Below the pieces are notes generated by a model. That model did not search any database and was not told the DNA's origin. It saw only the letters and a program-made list of their open reading frames with translations. A program made the translations under genes and the position numbers. Source: Prostheceraeus crozeri (taxonomy: Eukaryota > Platyhelminthes > Polycladida > Euryleptidae). From it: a DNA stretch of 64,000 bases. Within the stretch, counting starts at the first letter, position 1; each line of letters starts with the position of its first letter. This document shows, one piece after another, positions 11,325-23,045 of the stretch. The stretch is taken from contig CAJQUW010005234.1 of NCBI GenBank assembly GCA_907163375.1, forward strand, positions 532,501 through 596,500, in the 5' to 3' direction.

Positions 11325-11880
11325 TTAGACAGATCTTCTCTTCTCCTGTTTGACTAGAAAGGAAGCATTGGAACATGTAACGTTAATGAAAGCACAATCT
11401 GCTGACATAATACCATAGCAATCGAACAATGAACAGCCAAGACAGCTCAACATTAAACACGCCAAATTGTGCGAAGTTTCAGTGACTGTTTTCAACCGGA
11501 TCACACACCAAAGAGACAGACGATATCAAGTTCTACAGAGAAGTTGGTGAACGTTTTTTTGTGCACCTTCTAACTTTTTTATTAATGATCGGAGAGCCCA
11601 ACATTATCGAGAAAACTTTTGCGCAATGATCTGAATTCTTCGAATCTGAAGTAATCGTGGCGATCGGAGCATTTTGAAGGAATTCACATCAATCCGCAAG
11701 CAACGCAGACCATTTTCCCTATCTCTGCAAGGTATTGAAAATTTCCTTTTGCCCATTTAGTAAGCTCCTGCATGTGCCATCGTTTTGAATAAGTTTGCAC
11801 TTCTAGCAAAATGCGGCGGTTAAATAATCTAATTCTGCGGTAAGTACAGTTCAATTGTCATTGTCTTCGTCGCTTTTCGG
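11325..11880 (+). repeat. Dispersed repeat (family K), copy 1
   Basis: This segment is matched in inverted orientation by 22518-23045. Shared landmarks in order include GGAAGCATTGGAACATGTAA, GAAGTTTCAGTGACTGTTTT, CAAAGAGACAGACGATATCA and ATCTGAATTCTTCGAATCTG. Identity is high in the centre and falls off at the sides. No coding function was recognised in either copy, so it is either an old mobile-element fragment or a local inverted duplication. Confidence 0.75.
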
Positions 11881-12358
11881 GGAGGTCACACCTCAACCAA
11901 CAGGAGATGATAACGTTCAGACGAAGTGTGCGATGAGATGATGAGCGTTTGCCAATGAGTGCAGAGTAATACATCTGACTCGAACAGATTCGATAGGATT
12001 CCATAATTTTATTTTACATGATTGATGTGACGCTATGTTTAGTACTGTAGATGAATTCATAACCACGTCTTTCGTCCGAAGAGAATATTATGATGAACAG
12101 ATGACCGTTGTCACGCAAGGTAGGACAACACCAGATATAAAAATTGAAAGCACTCACAGCAAAAGAAATAAGGAATATACAAGAAACTTTAATGCATCAA
12201 GATTTCAAGCGTTGTGAGTGGCTGACCGGCTGTCAGTAATGAAATGAACTCTTTTGTTAGCCTTAATTGGTTTCTCTTTTCTCGAGAAAATGGATGTTAA
12301 GTATTTTGAAATATATATGGATTTCTATTCCAATATTTTCTATAAAGACATGCATGTA

Positions 12359-14144
12359 CAGGATGAGCCATAAAATATACGCAAAACTTTAAAGATGTAC
12401 TGTGATTACTGAAATCAACATTCGAAAATCATTGTAAAGCCATTTTGTCCGTCAAGACTTGGGGTTTTATTTCCTGCAATATTCTTTGCTCCTCTAAAAC
12501 TTCATCTGTAAAAAATTTAGAATATGAATCTTTTCCAATTATCTACTAGTTCATGAAATTGTAGCATTGTTTAGCGCATTATTTGTCATTTTGCTTTTGT
12601 TCAGTGATTTGATTTGACCGAAGACTGATTCAACAGTTGATTCGATTTTGCTCGACCAACAATTTGGACATAGGCAAGTCATCTAAGTTGCTTGAAATTT
12701 TTGAATTTGTCATTCAATTTTGAAACTTATGATTCATCTTAGATATGCGAGGAACAGCCTCCAAAACTAGAAGTTCAATTGTGTTCCTGCCGCTGAAGAT
12801 GTCGCTTGATTTATAAACAAGATTGACTCTCGCGAAGTTGGTTCTTTCAAATAACGAATACCCATTTGTTACTCTACTTGTATATGTAAGTGAATCATGT
12901 CCTCGCAGAGTGATACCCTTCATCCTTCAACAATCAGTAGAATAATGCAGAAGTTTGTGAAAAAGACTCCAAGACAACCGCCAGTCTTAGGTAGAACGTC
13001 GATGTAAATACGTTCCGCGATCGAAATCACCAATCTTCAAGTGGTAAATTCATTTGGGCCACACTATTTCTAGACAATTTACGTTTGGATTCGCCGTCAC
13101 TCAACCAAAGAACAAATCAACGCAATGTCCTACGAGTCGCTCACCAAATTGGGATGCATCCATTCCGAATATCCCGAACACATGCGATTAGTGGCCATGG
13201 TCAGTGCAAGCGTCTGGATTTCACGAAGTGGATATTGGAGAAAAAGGAAATTCTGCCAAACATTCCTTGGTCTGATGAAGCTTGTTTTACATTAAATGGG
13301 CTCGTCAAGCGATGCAGCTCTGTGATAAGGGCAACCCAGATGCAAATTGGTGAGACATCTCCAATTAGTAAAACTTTGCAATTGGCTGGTGATTTCTTCT
13401 AACTTCAAATTGCAGTCCTACTCTTTCGAATCGACTGTAGATCAAAACAATTATACCAACATGTTTCGTGATCACCTCATGCCTGTATTGCAAAAGAAAC
13501 GAAGTATGAAGACTGTCGCTTTCCAACATGATAGAAGACCTGATTCTTCGAAAAAGGTACGACATTTTCCATCCACGAAAATCCCTGAGGAACGAGTGAT
13601 TGGTCTTGGTTGCGGTCTTCCTTGGTCACCGGGGTCTGCCGATTTGTGCCCGCTAGACTTGTAGGGAGTTTCGAAGACTCATGTGCATCATCATTTTTTC
13701 ATAAAAACATTGATGTGTTGAAGGAGAAAATCTGAGAAAATGCACCATCTGGAACCAGATGAACTTCACGGCACTGTTGGCCATTTATTCTTGAGATCGC
13801 AGGGTGTTATCGATGCTGATGGAGAATTGTATGAACATTGACCACTGACTATAAGTTACATACTTCCAGTGAACCTTCCTTGTGATGTGCTCAATTGTAA
13901 AATTTCGTACGGAAAAGTGGTTTTTGGTTTTAATCTTTAACGATAAACATTTCGAAATTAAGCTGCTTTCAATAAAATTTAAATCAGCTAGTGTACTGTC
14001 AAATAATTACAAGAGAAAAATAATATTTCACACAGGAAAGCCCCATGTCTTGGTAATTTTTGTGGTGCAAAAACTCAAGCAGAATCATAATCTCGGTCAG
14101 CACTACACGTCATTAAACTTTTGCGTACATTATGACTCATCTTG
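12359..14144 (+). mobile_element. Decayed Tc1/mariner-like transposon
   Basis: The left end CAGGATGAGCCATAAAATAT and the inverse of the right end CAAGATGAGTCATAATGTA, both continuing into ACGCAAAA, are imperfect terminal inverted repeats. TA dinucleotides border the element at 12357-12358 and 14145-14146. Transposase remnants lie on the plus strand in the middle. The length of 1.79 kb is within the usual range for the superfamily. The coding region is in pieces, so the copy is inactive. Confidence 0.8.
13085..13664 (+). pseudogene. Mariner-like DDE transposase remnant
   Basis: Two overlapping frames carry successive parts of a DDE transposase. The first has ILPNIPWSDEACFTLNGLV, matching the first catalytic Asp region (typically WTDEATF). 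The second has MFRDHLMPVLQKK and then VAFQHDRRPDSSKKV, the decayed form of FQQDGAPPH with the second Asp. It ends in SADLCPLDL, the degraded SPDLTPLDF box with the third acidic residue. The frame change between them and many lost motif residues mark a pseudogene. The remnant at 60.1-60.5 kb belongs to the same broad transposase type. Confidence 0.8.
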
Positions 14145-14521
14145 TATATCTTGACAGAGTTCTACATTTTACGAATGCATTTACGAACCATGAAGACTGC
14201 CACCGGCCGGCAGCATGAAGATTTGAGTCCCTCTTGTCGCTTGTATTATGAAAATTGTTTTCAGTGTATCAAACGTGAGCAAAAATCCATCAAAGGAATG
14301 TCGACTACTTCTGCTGAGTGCTGTGCTGCATTAGATATCAATCATATTGACAGGAGCATTTTATGACATGCTCATATGATGATGATTTGTGTATTCCTTT
14401 ATTGGAATGGAAATCATAATACACACAGAAACTTGCATGTACAATAGAAGTTAATCAGTAAATGTAAAGTAATGCGAAGTATGCACGTATACTAAAGTCA
14501 TTGTAAAGTAAGGTTAAGCGC

Positions 14522-14731
14522 ATGCACCAAACTGACGATGATAACTATTGTTGCAAAGTCTCGACATGTAAGGGAAGAAAGAGTAACCATGTCTGTCAGT
14601 TCTTATTGCCGGAAGATGAAAGTTTCCAGATGTGGTTAGCATGGGCGGGACACAAGGGCTTAATATATGATTTTCCTGCTCAACTATATATCTTCACATT
14701 CTCATGCACAACGATAAGTGACGTTCAGTAA
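14522..14731 (+). CDS. Possible THAP-like N-terminal fragment
   Basis: A 69-residue open stretch begins MHQTDDDNYCCKVSTCKGRK and continues with QFLLPEDESFQMWLAWAG. Cys pairs followed by an F-x-x-P-x-D and a W-x-x-W-like helix recall the start of a THAP zinc finger, but the second C-x2-H half is absent, so it would be a fragment or a first exon. It could be chance. Confidence 0.25.
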   Translation: MHQTDDDNYCCKVSTCKGRKSNHVCQFLLPEDESFQMWLAWAGHKGLIYDFPAQLYIFTFSCTTISDVQ

Positions 14732-14746
14732 TAGATGAGCATGATA

Positions 14747-16639
14747 TCAGCGATATGAAATTATGTAGGCCCTAACTGCATGGATTTTAGGTGGTTTTTA
14801 CAGACAACACAATTGAAACACTATCAATTATAGATTATAAATTGAACTATGCTACATTATAGTGGTCCCTCGCGAATAACTGCTGAATGGAAATATGAAT
14901 GCCAACAAATTAAGATCAAAGCATCTTGTTAAAAAGATTCTGTAAAGACATTTGGGAACCTCGAAGTCATTTACCAGTATGTCATCATAGCGCAGCGTCG
15001 GTAGCATCGAATCCTGTAGAGGTTATCAATATAGACAGTGTGCATTTAAAGCATATATTAGTCAGATTTTCCTTCGGTCAAATGAGATTTGAATAAATAC
15101 AGAGACCTTATTCTACGAATGCAAGTTGATTTTATGTCAATGCAAATATTTCTGACACTCTCAACTTTGTTTGACTTTGTAAATATTTCATAATCAGTTA
15201 TGCTGCGGAATTTTTATCATTTGAAAACAAATATTTGTGGCTAGCCAATTCTGTAGCATGGTTGCGTCACAAAATTTCGAGATTCATTTTCTTAAACTTC
15301 CAAACACAAAGCTCATATAAAGAAAATGAGAAAATCAAGAACGATGGATTTCATCGCGGATTTCTAGTATTTTTCATGTGCTATCAGAAGTTTTAGTGTA
15401 CACATTGAGATGATTTGTCGCATCAACATAAAGCTTAACATTCGTCTATTACTTTCAATCAGCAAACCGAATAATCGACTGGTTACACACGCTTGATCGA
15501 TATTGGCAATCGAAAGATAACTTTAGGCCTATTTATCGACTGATTGCTTCTTGTTGCCCGTTCTTACTCGAAATCATTCGATTATTTGAATCAAATACTT
15601 ATATTAATTAAACAATTATTTGATAAACTCTTAACCACAAGCCCTGACATATAGCACAATTAATGCATCGGGTGTCACTATCTTTTATAAATGTTTCAAT
15701 AAAGCATGCCTTGTAGTAAAAACACTGCTTTAAAACATTTTTGTTTTAAAACGTTATTATGGTGTATTTGTAGTTTTCAAATTGCAGCATCCATTGTAAG
15801 ATTTATTTGTGAGCGAATAAATATAGTTTTATAGCTGATTTTATGTAGGCTAATCAATAAAAAGAATAATTGAATACTGAGTTGCACCTTCAGTTAAAAA
15901 TTTAGGAGCAAGTCTGTTTACTCACCATTTCAATCAATATCAGGAATCATCAGCAAGCCTATCTCACGTCTCTCAACTTTGACACAACTACCTTTTCAAA
16001 GTTGTTGTCATAGCTGGAGTAAATTTGAGATACGCATTTAGCACAGATTTTTAATTTAAGCATTAAGGTTTTTCACCAAATACTATTTTCAGCTCACAAC
16101 TGAAATTGTGTCGTAAGGTTATGGCATAATTGAAGATGCTGCTTTTTTCAAATACAGGTTAAGCAAAAACATTGAGTTGCACATTCAGTTCAAAAATAGG
16201 AACAAATCTGAAGATCCGCAATGTCATCCAACATCATGCAGGATTCATCAACAGGTCTAACTCAGCCTCAACATCAACATAATTCCCTACCTAAACATAC
16301 CACCATACCCGAAATAAAGGCATTAACGTAGACTGAAGCACAGCGGTGTGTTTAACATATTTGTAACATAATTTTAATGTGCTAAATCTGTATCTCAGCT
16401 TTATTTGCGTTTTTCTTAATTATTTGAAAACTTAGGGTATCTCCAATTCGTATTTTATTCTCATTATCTCATTTGAAAGTATTGATATGCATAGAATATC
16501 ACATTACAGATATATTGAAGGGTAACTTTCCAAAGTAAAATCTTCCATATTTCAAATACGTGTAGGCAATTCAGTGCCTCTAGCTTTTCACGAGATCGAA
16601 AAGATATTTCTATGCGCGCATTTGCTGTGCACCACCATG
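14747..16639. other. Non-coding stretch with a two-unit tandem duplication
   Basis: No gene was found. Two diverged units with a period of about 295 bp start with GAGTTGCAC at 15879 and 16174 and share a CAGTTNAAAAAT segment and a CATCAGCAAGCC / CATCAACAGGTC block. The rest holds no recognised feature. Confidence 0.45.
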
Positions 16640-16735
16640 AAAAAAGGCCTGTCGGATGGGAATCGAACTCAGTCCTCGAAATGCTAACGTTGCACGAAGA
16701 TCAACAAGACTAGCGAAGCACACTTTCCACGTTCG
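16640..16735 (-). repeat. tRNA-like segment, probable SINE head or tRNA fossil
   Basis: The reverse strand contains GAGTTCGATTCCCATC, a good RNA polymerase III B-box (GGTTCGANTCC) in the position of a T-arm, preceded by a poorer A-box-like stretch about 45 bases upstream. No full cloverleaf can be folded, so I do not call a functional tRNA gene. Confidence 0.4.
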
Positions 16736-16748
16736 CGCCAGAACCAGC

Positions 16749-17193
16749 ACTAGGTGACATGTCACACTACATTACGCGTTATTCACGAGTAAACTACGTG
16801 TAATTACACATGACCCTAAACATTCGTGGCTATATGCATGACGTTGGTGCAACATCTGTCGGCAGTCCTGTTATACAGACTTTGCGTCTCATGTGTCTGC
16901 ATGGATCAGAGGCTAAGCAATGTGATAGGACCTCAATTTCATGCTCAGGGAAGACAGAACATGCTTAGCGGTTCATCCGTTACAACGCATACAACTGTAG
17001 ACGACGCGCAAATTATAAACGCTCGCCCGCGCGTATTCATAAGCATTCTCCATGTTTTAACAGCATCAGATCAAGTCATTTCTGACTCTTGTGCAGCGCG
17101 TATGCACGCGGGTAGAAGAATAGAATGTCTTTAACCACGGATGTTAGGGTGCTCCGTAATAATGCGTGAATTACGCGTGTCATGTCACCTAGT
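16749..17193. mobile_element. Short inverted-repeat element, about 445 bp
   Basis: The left end CACTAGGTGACATGTCACAC and the inverse of the right end CACTAGGTGACATGACACGC form an inverted repeat that continues more weakly inward through ATTACGC-type words. A plus-strand open stretch inside (16826-17134) matches no known family. The family and the target duplication are unclear. Confidence 0.6.
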
Positions 17194-18206
17194 GAGGCAT
17201 AGCTCTAAGTGCGCATTATGACATCATCCTCCTGTTTTTGTTTCTTCTGACAATAACAGCTGCTCAGAAGCGCCATTAGTGCAAAGAACTCATTTGGGAT
17301 AATGATTATATCCATTAAAGGGATTTAAACCACAACTTTTTTACAATTGATGATTTAAAAAATTGAATTGCTACTTAGAGTACGAAGAAGCACTTGTTAT
17401 ATCAAATGAATGCTACCATCGAAAAATTAAGGGTTTTTCGCATTTTAGTGACACTTTAGCAATAAAGGTGGTGAGAAATCGTCCGGTTGGATTCGCCTCC
17501 GATGTCAAGTGGTTCCTCAGTCATGTATTCTAAACTGTTTGGCCTATATTCATTGGCATAAATTCAGGCTAAAAATAGGCGTTATAAAGAAGCTATAATA
17601 AAGGTGAAACTTTCTAATAAGCATTTAAGACGTTTATTGAAGTTCGGGCTGTTTTCAGGCAGACTTGATGTAGCTTGACATAATTTTATGGAAAAGGTTC
17701 CACTCATTTTGAAAAGTTGTTTTGCATCAGTATCCCTTCTTCAAATATTAATTATTGTAGGGCACAACGTTGGGAGAAGGTCCGCCGGTCGATGATCGTC
17801 CAAGGAACTGAAGTTAGATGTTCATAGGTAATTTTTCTGATCAGCCCCATGCCTTCTTGCATATCTCTACTTGATCAAGTACTTGCAAGTATATTGTTCA
17901 TTGTCAACTGACAATGGCAACATGGCGGTTTTTCTCGGGTGAACTCAACAATGTTTTTGAGTTAGAGATTCCCCACAACTTTTTGATCGATGCGTTTAAA
18001 ACGCATTTTGTTTGCGCAACATCTTTCGGCCTACGACGTAGGCCATTCTCAAACGACTGATTTATTCAGAAGTAAACATTGCACGATTGACACAGACACA
18101 CGTTCAATAATAAATATTTAATTATGACGTTAAATAATCAATAATCAAAAAATCAATTGACATTGCGGATGATAAACGGGAATGAATAGCGCGGTAACGA
18201 ATAAAG
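17194..18206. other. Non-coding stretch before hAT element
   Basis: No gene was recognised. Near 18010-18045 the sequence CTACGACGTAGGCC is a perfect palindrome core, in a context that resembles the ends of old retroelement copies. Confidence 0.35.
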
Positions 18207-20564
18207 CAGGGCTGTGGAGCCGGAGCCGAGCCGGAGCCGGAGCCTTAAGGAGCCGATGGTTTTGGTCGGAGCCGGAGCCGATGGTTTTGGTCGGAGCCGG
18301 AGCCGATTTATCACAAAGGCTCCGGCTCCGGCTCCGATAGTTTGAGCTTTGATATAAATCTAGAATTTTGAAAGTTATTAATTGGCATCATAAAAAAATT
18401 AAATCATTTGAAATCTAAAGATATGTATTTTAAGTATACCAATGATCTGTCCTCCACGATATCTTTCTTTGCAGTTGCCGCCTTCTTTTGTATTATATTT
18501 ATTATATATTTACACACATGTGTAATATTTTTTTATTGCATATGTTTCGTAAGACTCATTTCCATATTGACAACGTATTCTCCAAAATCCATTAATTTGA
18601 AGACTTGTTATATGCATGCTAACTAGATGATTGTAGATTCCTAGAGACAAGTCGCCAGTCATTTATGTACACATTTCCAGTTCAATCAGCAAAGATAATA
18701 TAGCTACATTTCTTGCGCAATGTCTTACATCTAATACGGTTACTATGTAGGCTATCATCTATCGGTATGGCTACTGGCAGAAGCTACTGGCATCTGTGAC
18801 AATGCCAATTTCCTTAGATTGTATTGTAGGCTCTTGTGCAGTCCCCCAACCTACATTTTTCAAAACAATCGATTATTCAATTTGATCAATTTTGATTGGA
18901 GGGATAACTCTTCACACTCACACGAATGACCTGACTACAAGTCCTCACATGGCTATAGCAATAAGCGACCCAGCCACTTCTAGTAGCGCCCTATTATTTT
19001 AAAGGTATCTCATTCACAATGAATTTCCTTTGACTTCAAAATTCAAAGGGTATATTTCAATGCGAAAAACCCGAAGGCAAATTACAATGTTGACTTGCTG
19101 ACGAAGTTTGCGACCATGACATCGCAATTACCCACGTAGATTTTTACAACAGCACGGAATGCTTCACTCAAACCGGTGATGCTGAAACGGACATCCAATG
19201 GTGCTGCATCTTTTGACCAGAGAAAAAATGGGGGGCGGACTGCACAAGAGCCGTATCGTGTAATAATATTTCCCCAAATGTCATAGACCTGTGGATTTCA
19301 AGAATTTTCATTATTATTTTTTCCGTCTGTCAACACTTTATGTTGATATCATGCTGACTTATATGTAAACAATAAAAAAAGACTGAGACGCTCTCAATAA
19401 AGGCGCCTTTTGACCTCCCTTTTCTATTGTCTGTGACATTAAACCGCACGCGCATTCGAAAGCTAGCAAAGTAGATGGGATTTCTGCTCGGTGCTCGCAG
19501 TCAAATTTTTATTATGCATAGCACCCTGCAACATACTGTGTGATACTCCGAGTTCAGTTTCATCAGCCTAACCATCATCAGAGGAATAGTGGTAATGTGT
19601 TATACATAAATTGAATATAATAATATACATGAATCATTGATGAATTATTTAGTGCAACTTTACGCCATAATGAAAAATACGAAATTAATATAATGTAAGT
19701 TAGGCCTTAACTTATTAAGTATGCTGCATAGAATTACAAAACTTGTCCTAAATTAGATATTTTTAATTTTTTTAAGTATAATTTTCAATTGTACATTTCT
19801 AGCCTACACTGCAATGAGGCTATCTAAATTACAATTTCTACAGATGATGAGTCGTGGGCTACCCACCGATCATATTATTCATGGACCAACAGACTATTGA
19901 ATAAAGGCAATAACAAATAACAATAACAACCTAAGCTAGCCTATATACACTTTAATATTCAATAAAGCAATTGATATCTTTATTGATACGGTATATTTGG
20001 CTATATAGCCGATACCCTTTCCATGTTCGAGTAGATACAGGCCCTATAAGTTATTTAGAGGCATACGCTATCCAGTTTCATATTCAAGCTTTGTTAAAAA
20101 GCTTATACTACTATTCGGCTCCTGTGACGGCTAATTAGGTATATCATCATCACTCATGTGGTCTTATTTAATGTAGCCTCGCAGTAGACTGTTTGCAGGC
20201 TAGGCCAATTTATATTTAGCCAGTGCGGGAGATTTTTATCTAATTTAACCAATCCTGGCTATAACTTTATTTTATCTTTCAGAGATAGTCAATTCATGCA
20301 AAAATATATGACAAGTATGTTATTTGTCATTATATTAGACTATTATCATTTTTATTATTAACTTAAGTCGTTGCTTGTTAATGAAAACTAATTTGATGAT
20401 TGTAGCAAGCCTCTAAAGGCCACACCGTTATCCAAAAAACCCGTTCAACGGATCCAGGATAACCAGCATAGATAGAACCTGAATTTGAAGCCGGAGCCTT
20501 TCACATCAGTGTCGTGGAGCCGGAGCCGGAGCCGATGAGATAACGCATCGGCTCCACAGCCCTG
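18207..20564. mobile_element. hAT-type transposon, 2358 bp, carrying an exon-like segment
   Basis: The ends are CAGGGCTGTGGAGCCGGAGC and its inverse GGCTCCACAGCCCTG, bordered by the identical 8-bp duplication GAATAAAG at 18199-18206 and 20565-20572. Subterminal GGAGCC repeats run in both orientations. There is no hAT transposase, so the element is non-autonomous. Its interior includes the coding segment at 19082-19288, which makes it a candidate gene-capturing (Pack-type) element. The perfect target duplication suggests a fairly recent insertion. Confidence 0.88.
19082..19288 (-). CDS. Exon-like C-terminal segment inside the hAT element
   Basis: On the minus strand, a splice-acceptor-like ATCCACAG is followed by an open frame of 68 codons and a stop. 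It reads VYDIWGNIITRYGSCAVRPP at the start, later VRFSITGLSEAFRAVVKIYV, and ends NFVSKSTL. The composition is protein-like, alternating hydrophobic strands with two Cys. It has no Met and so cannot be a complete gene. I do not recognise the family. Its position between intact hAT ends with a matching target duplication means that either the element captured it or it was present in the founder element. Confidence 0.45.
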   Translation of the reverse strand, partial: VYDIWGNIITRYGSCAVRPPFFLWSKDAAPLDVRFSITGLSEAFRAVVKIYVGNCDVMVANFVSKSTL

Positions 20565-21234
20565 GAATAAAGCAATGCAAATCTGGCTATTATGAACAAC
20601 GGTAGCATTCAACACATGCGCGAAAACGGATAGGAATCACATCGAAGACAGGCACACAAAATACATGTTTAAACGACAATAAAACTAAAAATCATGATAC
20701 TGTAATGATATGCATAAGAAAGCGACCAATCAAGTAAGTCTAAAATTATGATCAGATTCCCTATTTTCAAAAAAGAACTCAGCAATGAGTCTTAAAAAAT
20801 AAAGAAATAAATAATTAGACCTTGTTTATACTCGGAAGCATTTTAGGAATCCCTTGTTAGATCTCAATCAATAATTGCACACATTACAGCCCTACCCCAG
20901 TCCGCGCATTAATATTCAATTATTATCTTGCACTCTCATTTTCCAATGCTAACATTCTGTCAGCTATCTGCTTCAGTTGTATCATTTTTCATTAATGGAT
21001 AGATATGTCAATATTCTGTAACTACTTCATCGCCAACTTATAACAATTAGTCCGGCTCATTAGACACGTAAATAATTTATCTAAACAGACATTGGCGGAG
21101 AATTGCGTATCAATAGCAATCAATGATTGTGTAAAACTGAGGCATAAAATAACCGACAGTGATTTCTATAGTAGCTGCTTTCATGATGTGATCATCCTAG
21201 TTTGACTACTGTAATCATTATCAAATTCTTCATT
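20565..21234. promoter_or_regulatory. Upstream region of lectin-like gene copy 2
   Basis: No gene. About 95 bases before the ATG the sequence GGCATAAAATAACC (around 21142) is a TATA-like element correctly placed for the 21235 gene. The rest shows no recognisable feature. Confidence 0.35.
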
Positions 21235-21888
21235 ATGAAAGGAATATTTTTCATCTTGCTTCTCATGGTAGCGAGCACCAAAGCGAGCACCTCAAGTACA
21301 ATTGTAAACAATGGCGTAACTTATTTCTTCGACACTAGTCAGATGTCATTTTCTAATGCAAGAGAAGCGTGTCAAAATCTTGGGGCAGATCTGGTATGGT
21401 TTACATCTGCGGCTGAGGAGGCTTGGGTAGCCAGTCAAGCTACGTCACAAAACATGAACACTTTTTACATGGCATTTCAATACACAACAGATACTTATGT
21501 AAATGGATTGCCTGCAATTTATAAACCAACTATCAACACCTACACCACGACGGGATGTGGATATTACAAACCCTGCTGTTCTTATGTAATTTTTCAGAAC
21601 TGTGGCGTTACGGAGCCATATATTTGCAAATTTCCACCACCAAAGACCACCGCAAATCATCGTTTGTATCGGAAGTACATCGATTATGTCATGGTAAGTG
21701 GTCTTCATGACATCAACTCTCAGATTGATTCTCCAATGGTTTGTGCTAGACGTTGCGTCATGAACTCAACATGTGTTGCAGTTCAGTATAAATCTTCTAC
21801 ACTCTCATGTCAATTATTGACTGCGACCTCGTTCTATGGAACGATGATACCATCAGCAGGATGGATTATTTACACATTTGCCCAATGA
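21235..21888 (+). CDS. Secreted C-type-lectin-like and PAN/apple-like protein, copy 2
   Basis: Intronless, 217 residues, starting at MKGIFFILLLMVASTKA, a typical signal peptide; an upstream in-frame Met at 21202 would bury the signal. It shares layout and many residues with the gene at 3896-4564: a lectin-like domain at about 27-132 (AREACQNLGADLVWFTSAAE, FYMAFQYTT, TGCGYY, TEPYICK) and a PAN-like domain at about 142-216 (RLYRKYIDYV, CARRCVMNSTCVAVQY, CQLL, GWIIYTF). Like its paralogue it lacks the EPN/QPD and WND calcium-sugar motifs. Extra Cys at CC (114-115) are specific to this copy. A secreted binding protein, perhaps immune or adhesive, is inferred from the fold only. Confidence 0.78.
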   Translation: MKGIFFILLLMVASTKASTSSTIVNNGVTYFFDTSQMSFSNAREACQNLGADLVWFTSAAEEAWVASQATSQNMNTFYMAFQYTTDTYVNGLPAIYKPTINTYTTTGCGYYKPCCSYVIFQNCGVTEPYICKFPPPKTTANHRLYRKYIDYVMVSGLHDINSQIDSPMVCARRCVMNSTCVAVQYKSSTLSCQLLTATSFYGTMIPSAGWIIYTFAQ

Positions 21889-22517
21889 CATTGGAATTAT
21901 CCACTTGTAGAATACGAGCATGAATCTATTGTAATCTTGAGAATCAAATCCTGTATCAGTGTTAAACAATTGCAGAACATGGTTTCTTTGCAATCGATGA
22001 TGGTTCTTGTCTGATAAATTTGATCATTAAGAACCTTCAGATTAATAATAGGAACTTTACTAATCTAGAGGTTCTTAATGCAAGGCGACTATGTCCCGAT
22101 CTCTCAAAATCATCTGTTCTATGGACTCAGCGTCCTAATTTGTGACAAAGTCCTATAAACTGTGTATAACAAGGTCCTATACAAGTTCCTATATATTCTA
22201 TAAGCTGAATTTACAGATGATTAAAAAACGAATCAGCCTTAAGCATGGGCCGAAATTCAAAGTACTGCAACCTTTGAATATTACATCTAAAAATTGGAGC
22301 AAAAATCAAATTTATCTAGATCCTTGATCACATCAAGTTTTAGATAGCAAAGCTGCTCAGCTTTCATCCTGCAGATCAAATAATGTTGCTGATGAACTCA
22401 TCAATTTTTTATTCAGATAACAATGGATATCCAACGCATGTCTCCAAATAAAATTAAACATTTTCTCTCATGTCTTCACAAAATGTGGTAAAAGTCAATG
22501 GCTATCAAACAAGGAAA
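21889..22517. other. Downstream region of lectin-like gene copy 2
   Basis: No gene. Two halves of a small inverted repeat with AAGAACCTTCAGATTA / AATCTAGAGGTTCTTAA lie at about 22029-22082. Confidence 0.4.
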
Positions 22518-23045
22518 CTTGAAGCGAAGCAACGACAGAATTAGACTGTTTAAACGTGTCGCTTTGCTGAAATGCAAACTGATTCAAAACGATGGCACAT
22601 GCAGCAGCTTACTAAATGGGCAAAAGGAAATTTTCAATGCCCTACAGCGATAGGGAAAATGATGGTGGGTTGCTTGCGGATTGCTGTGAGTTCCGTCAAA
22701 ATGCTCCGATCGCCACGGTTCCTTCAGATTCGAAGAATTCAGATCATTGCGCAAAAGTTTTCTCGATGATGTTGGGCTCTCCGATCATTAATAAAAAAGT
22801 TAGAAGGTGCACAAAAAAACGTTCACAAACTTCTCTGTAGAACTTGATATCGTCTGTCTCTTTGGTGTGTGATCCGGTTGAAAACAGTCACTGAAACTTC
22901 GCACAATTTGGCGTGTTTAATGTTGAGCTGTCTTGGCTGTTCATTGTTCGATTGCTATGGTATTATGTCAGCAGATTGTGCTTTCATTAACGTTACATGT
23001 TCCAATGCTTCCTTTCTTGTAAAACAGAAGAAGAGACGGCCAGTC
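22518..23045 (-). repeat. Dispersed repeat (family K), copy 2, inverted
   Basis: Inverted copy of the segment at 11325-11880, with the same landmarks in reverse order (for example TTCGAAGAATTCAGATCATT and TGTTCCAATGCTTCC). About 11 kb separates the two copies. No coding function was recognised. Confidence 0.75.

Noticed and set aside
13085-13664. SETMAR-like host gene with a domesticated transposase
   Set aside because: The remnant lies inside recognisable terminal repeats, is frameshifted and has no fused host domain.
16640-16735. Functional tRNA gene
   Set aside because: Only the B-box side is good; no complete cloverleaf or acceptor stem can be formed.
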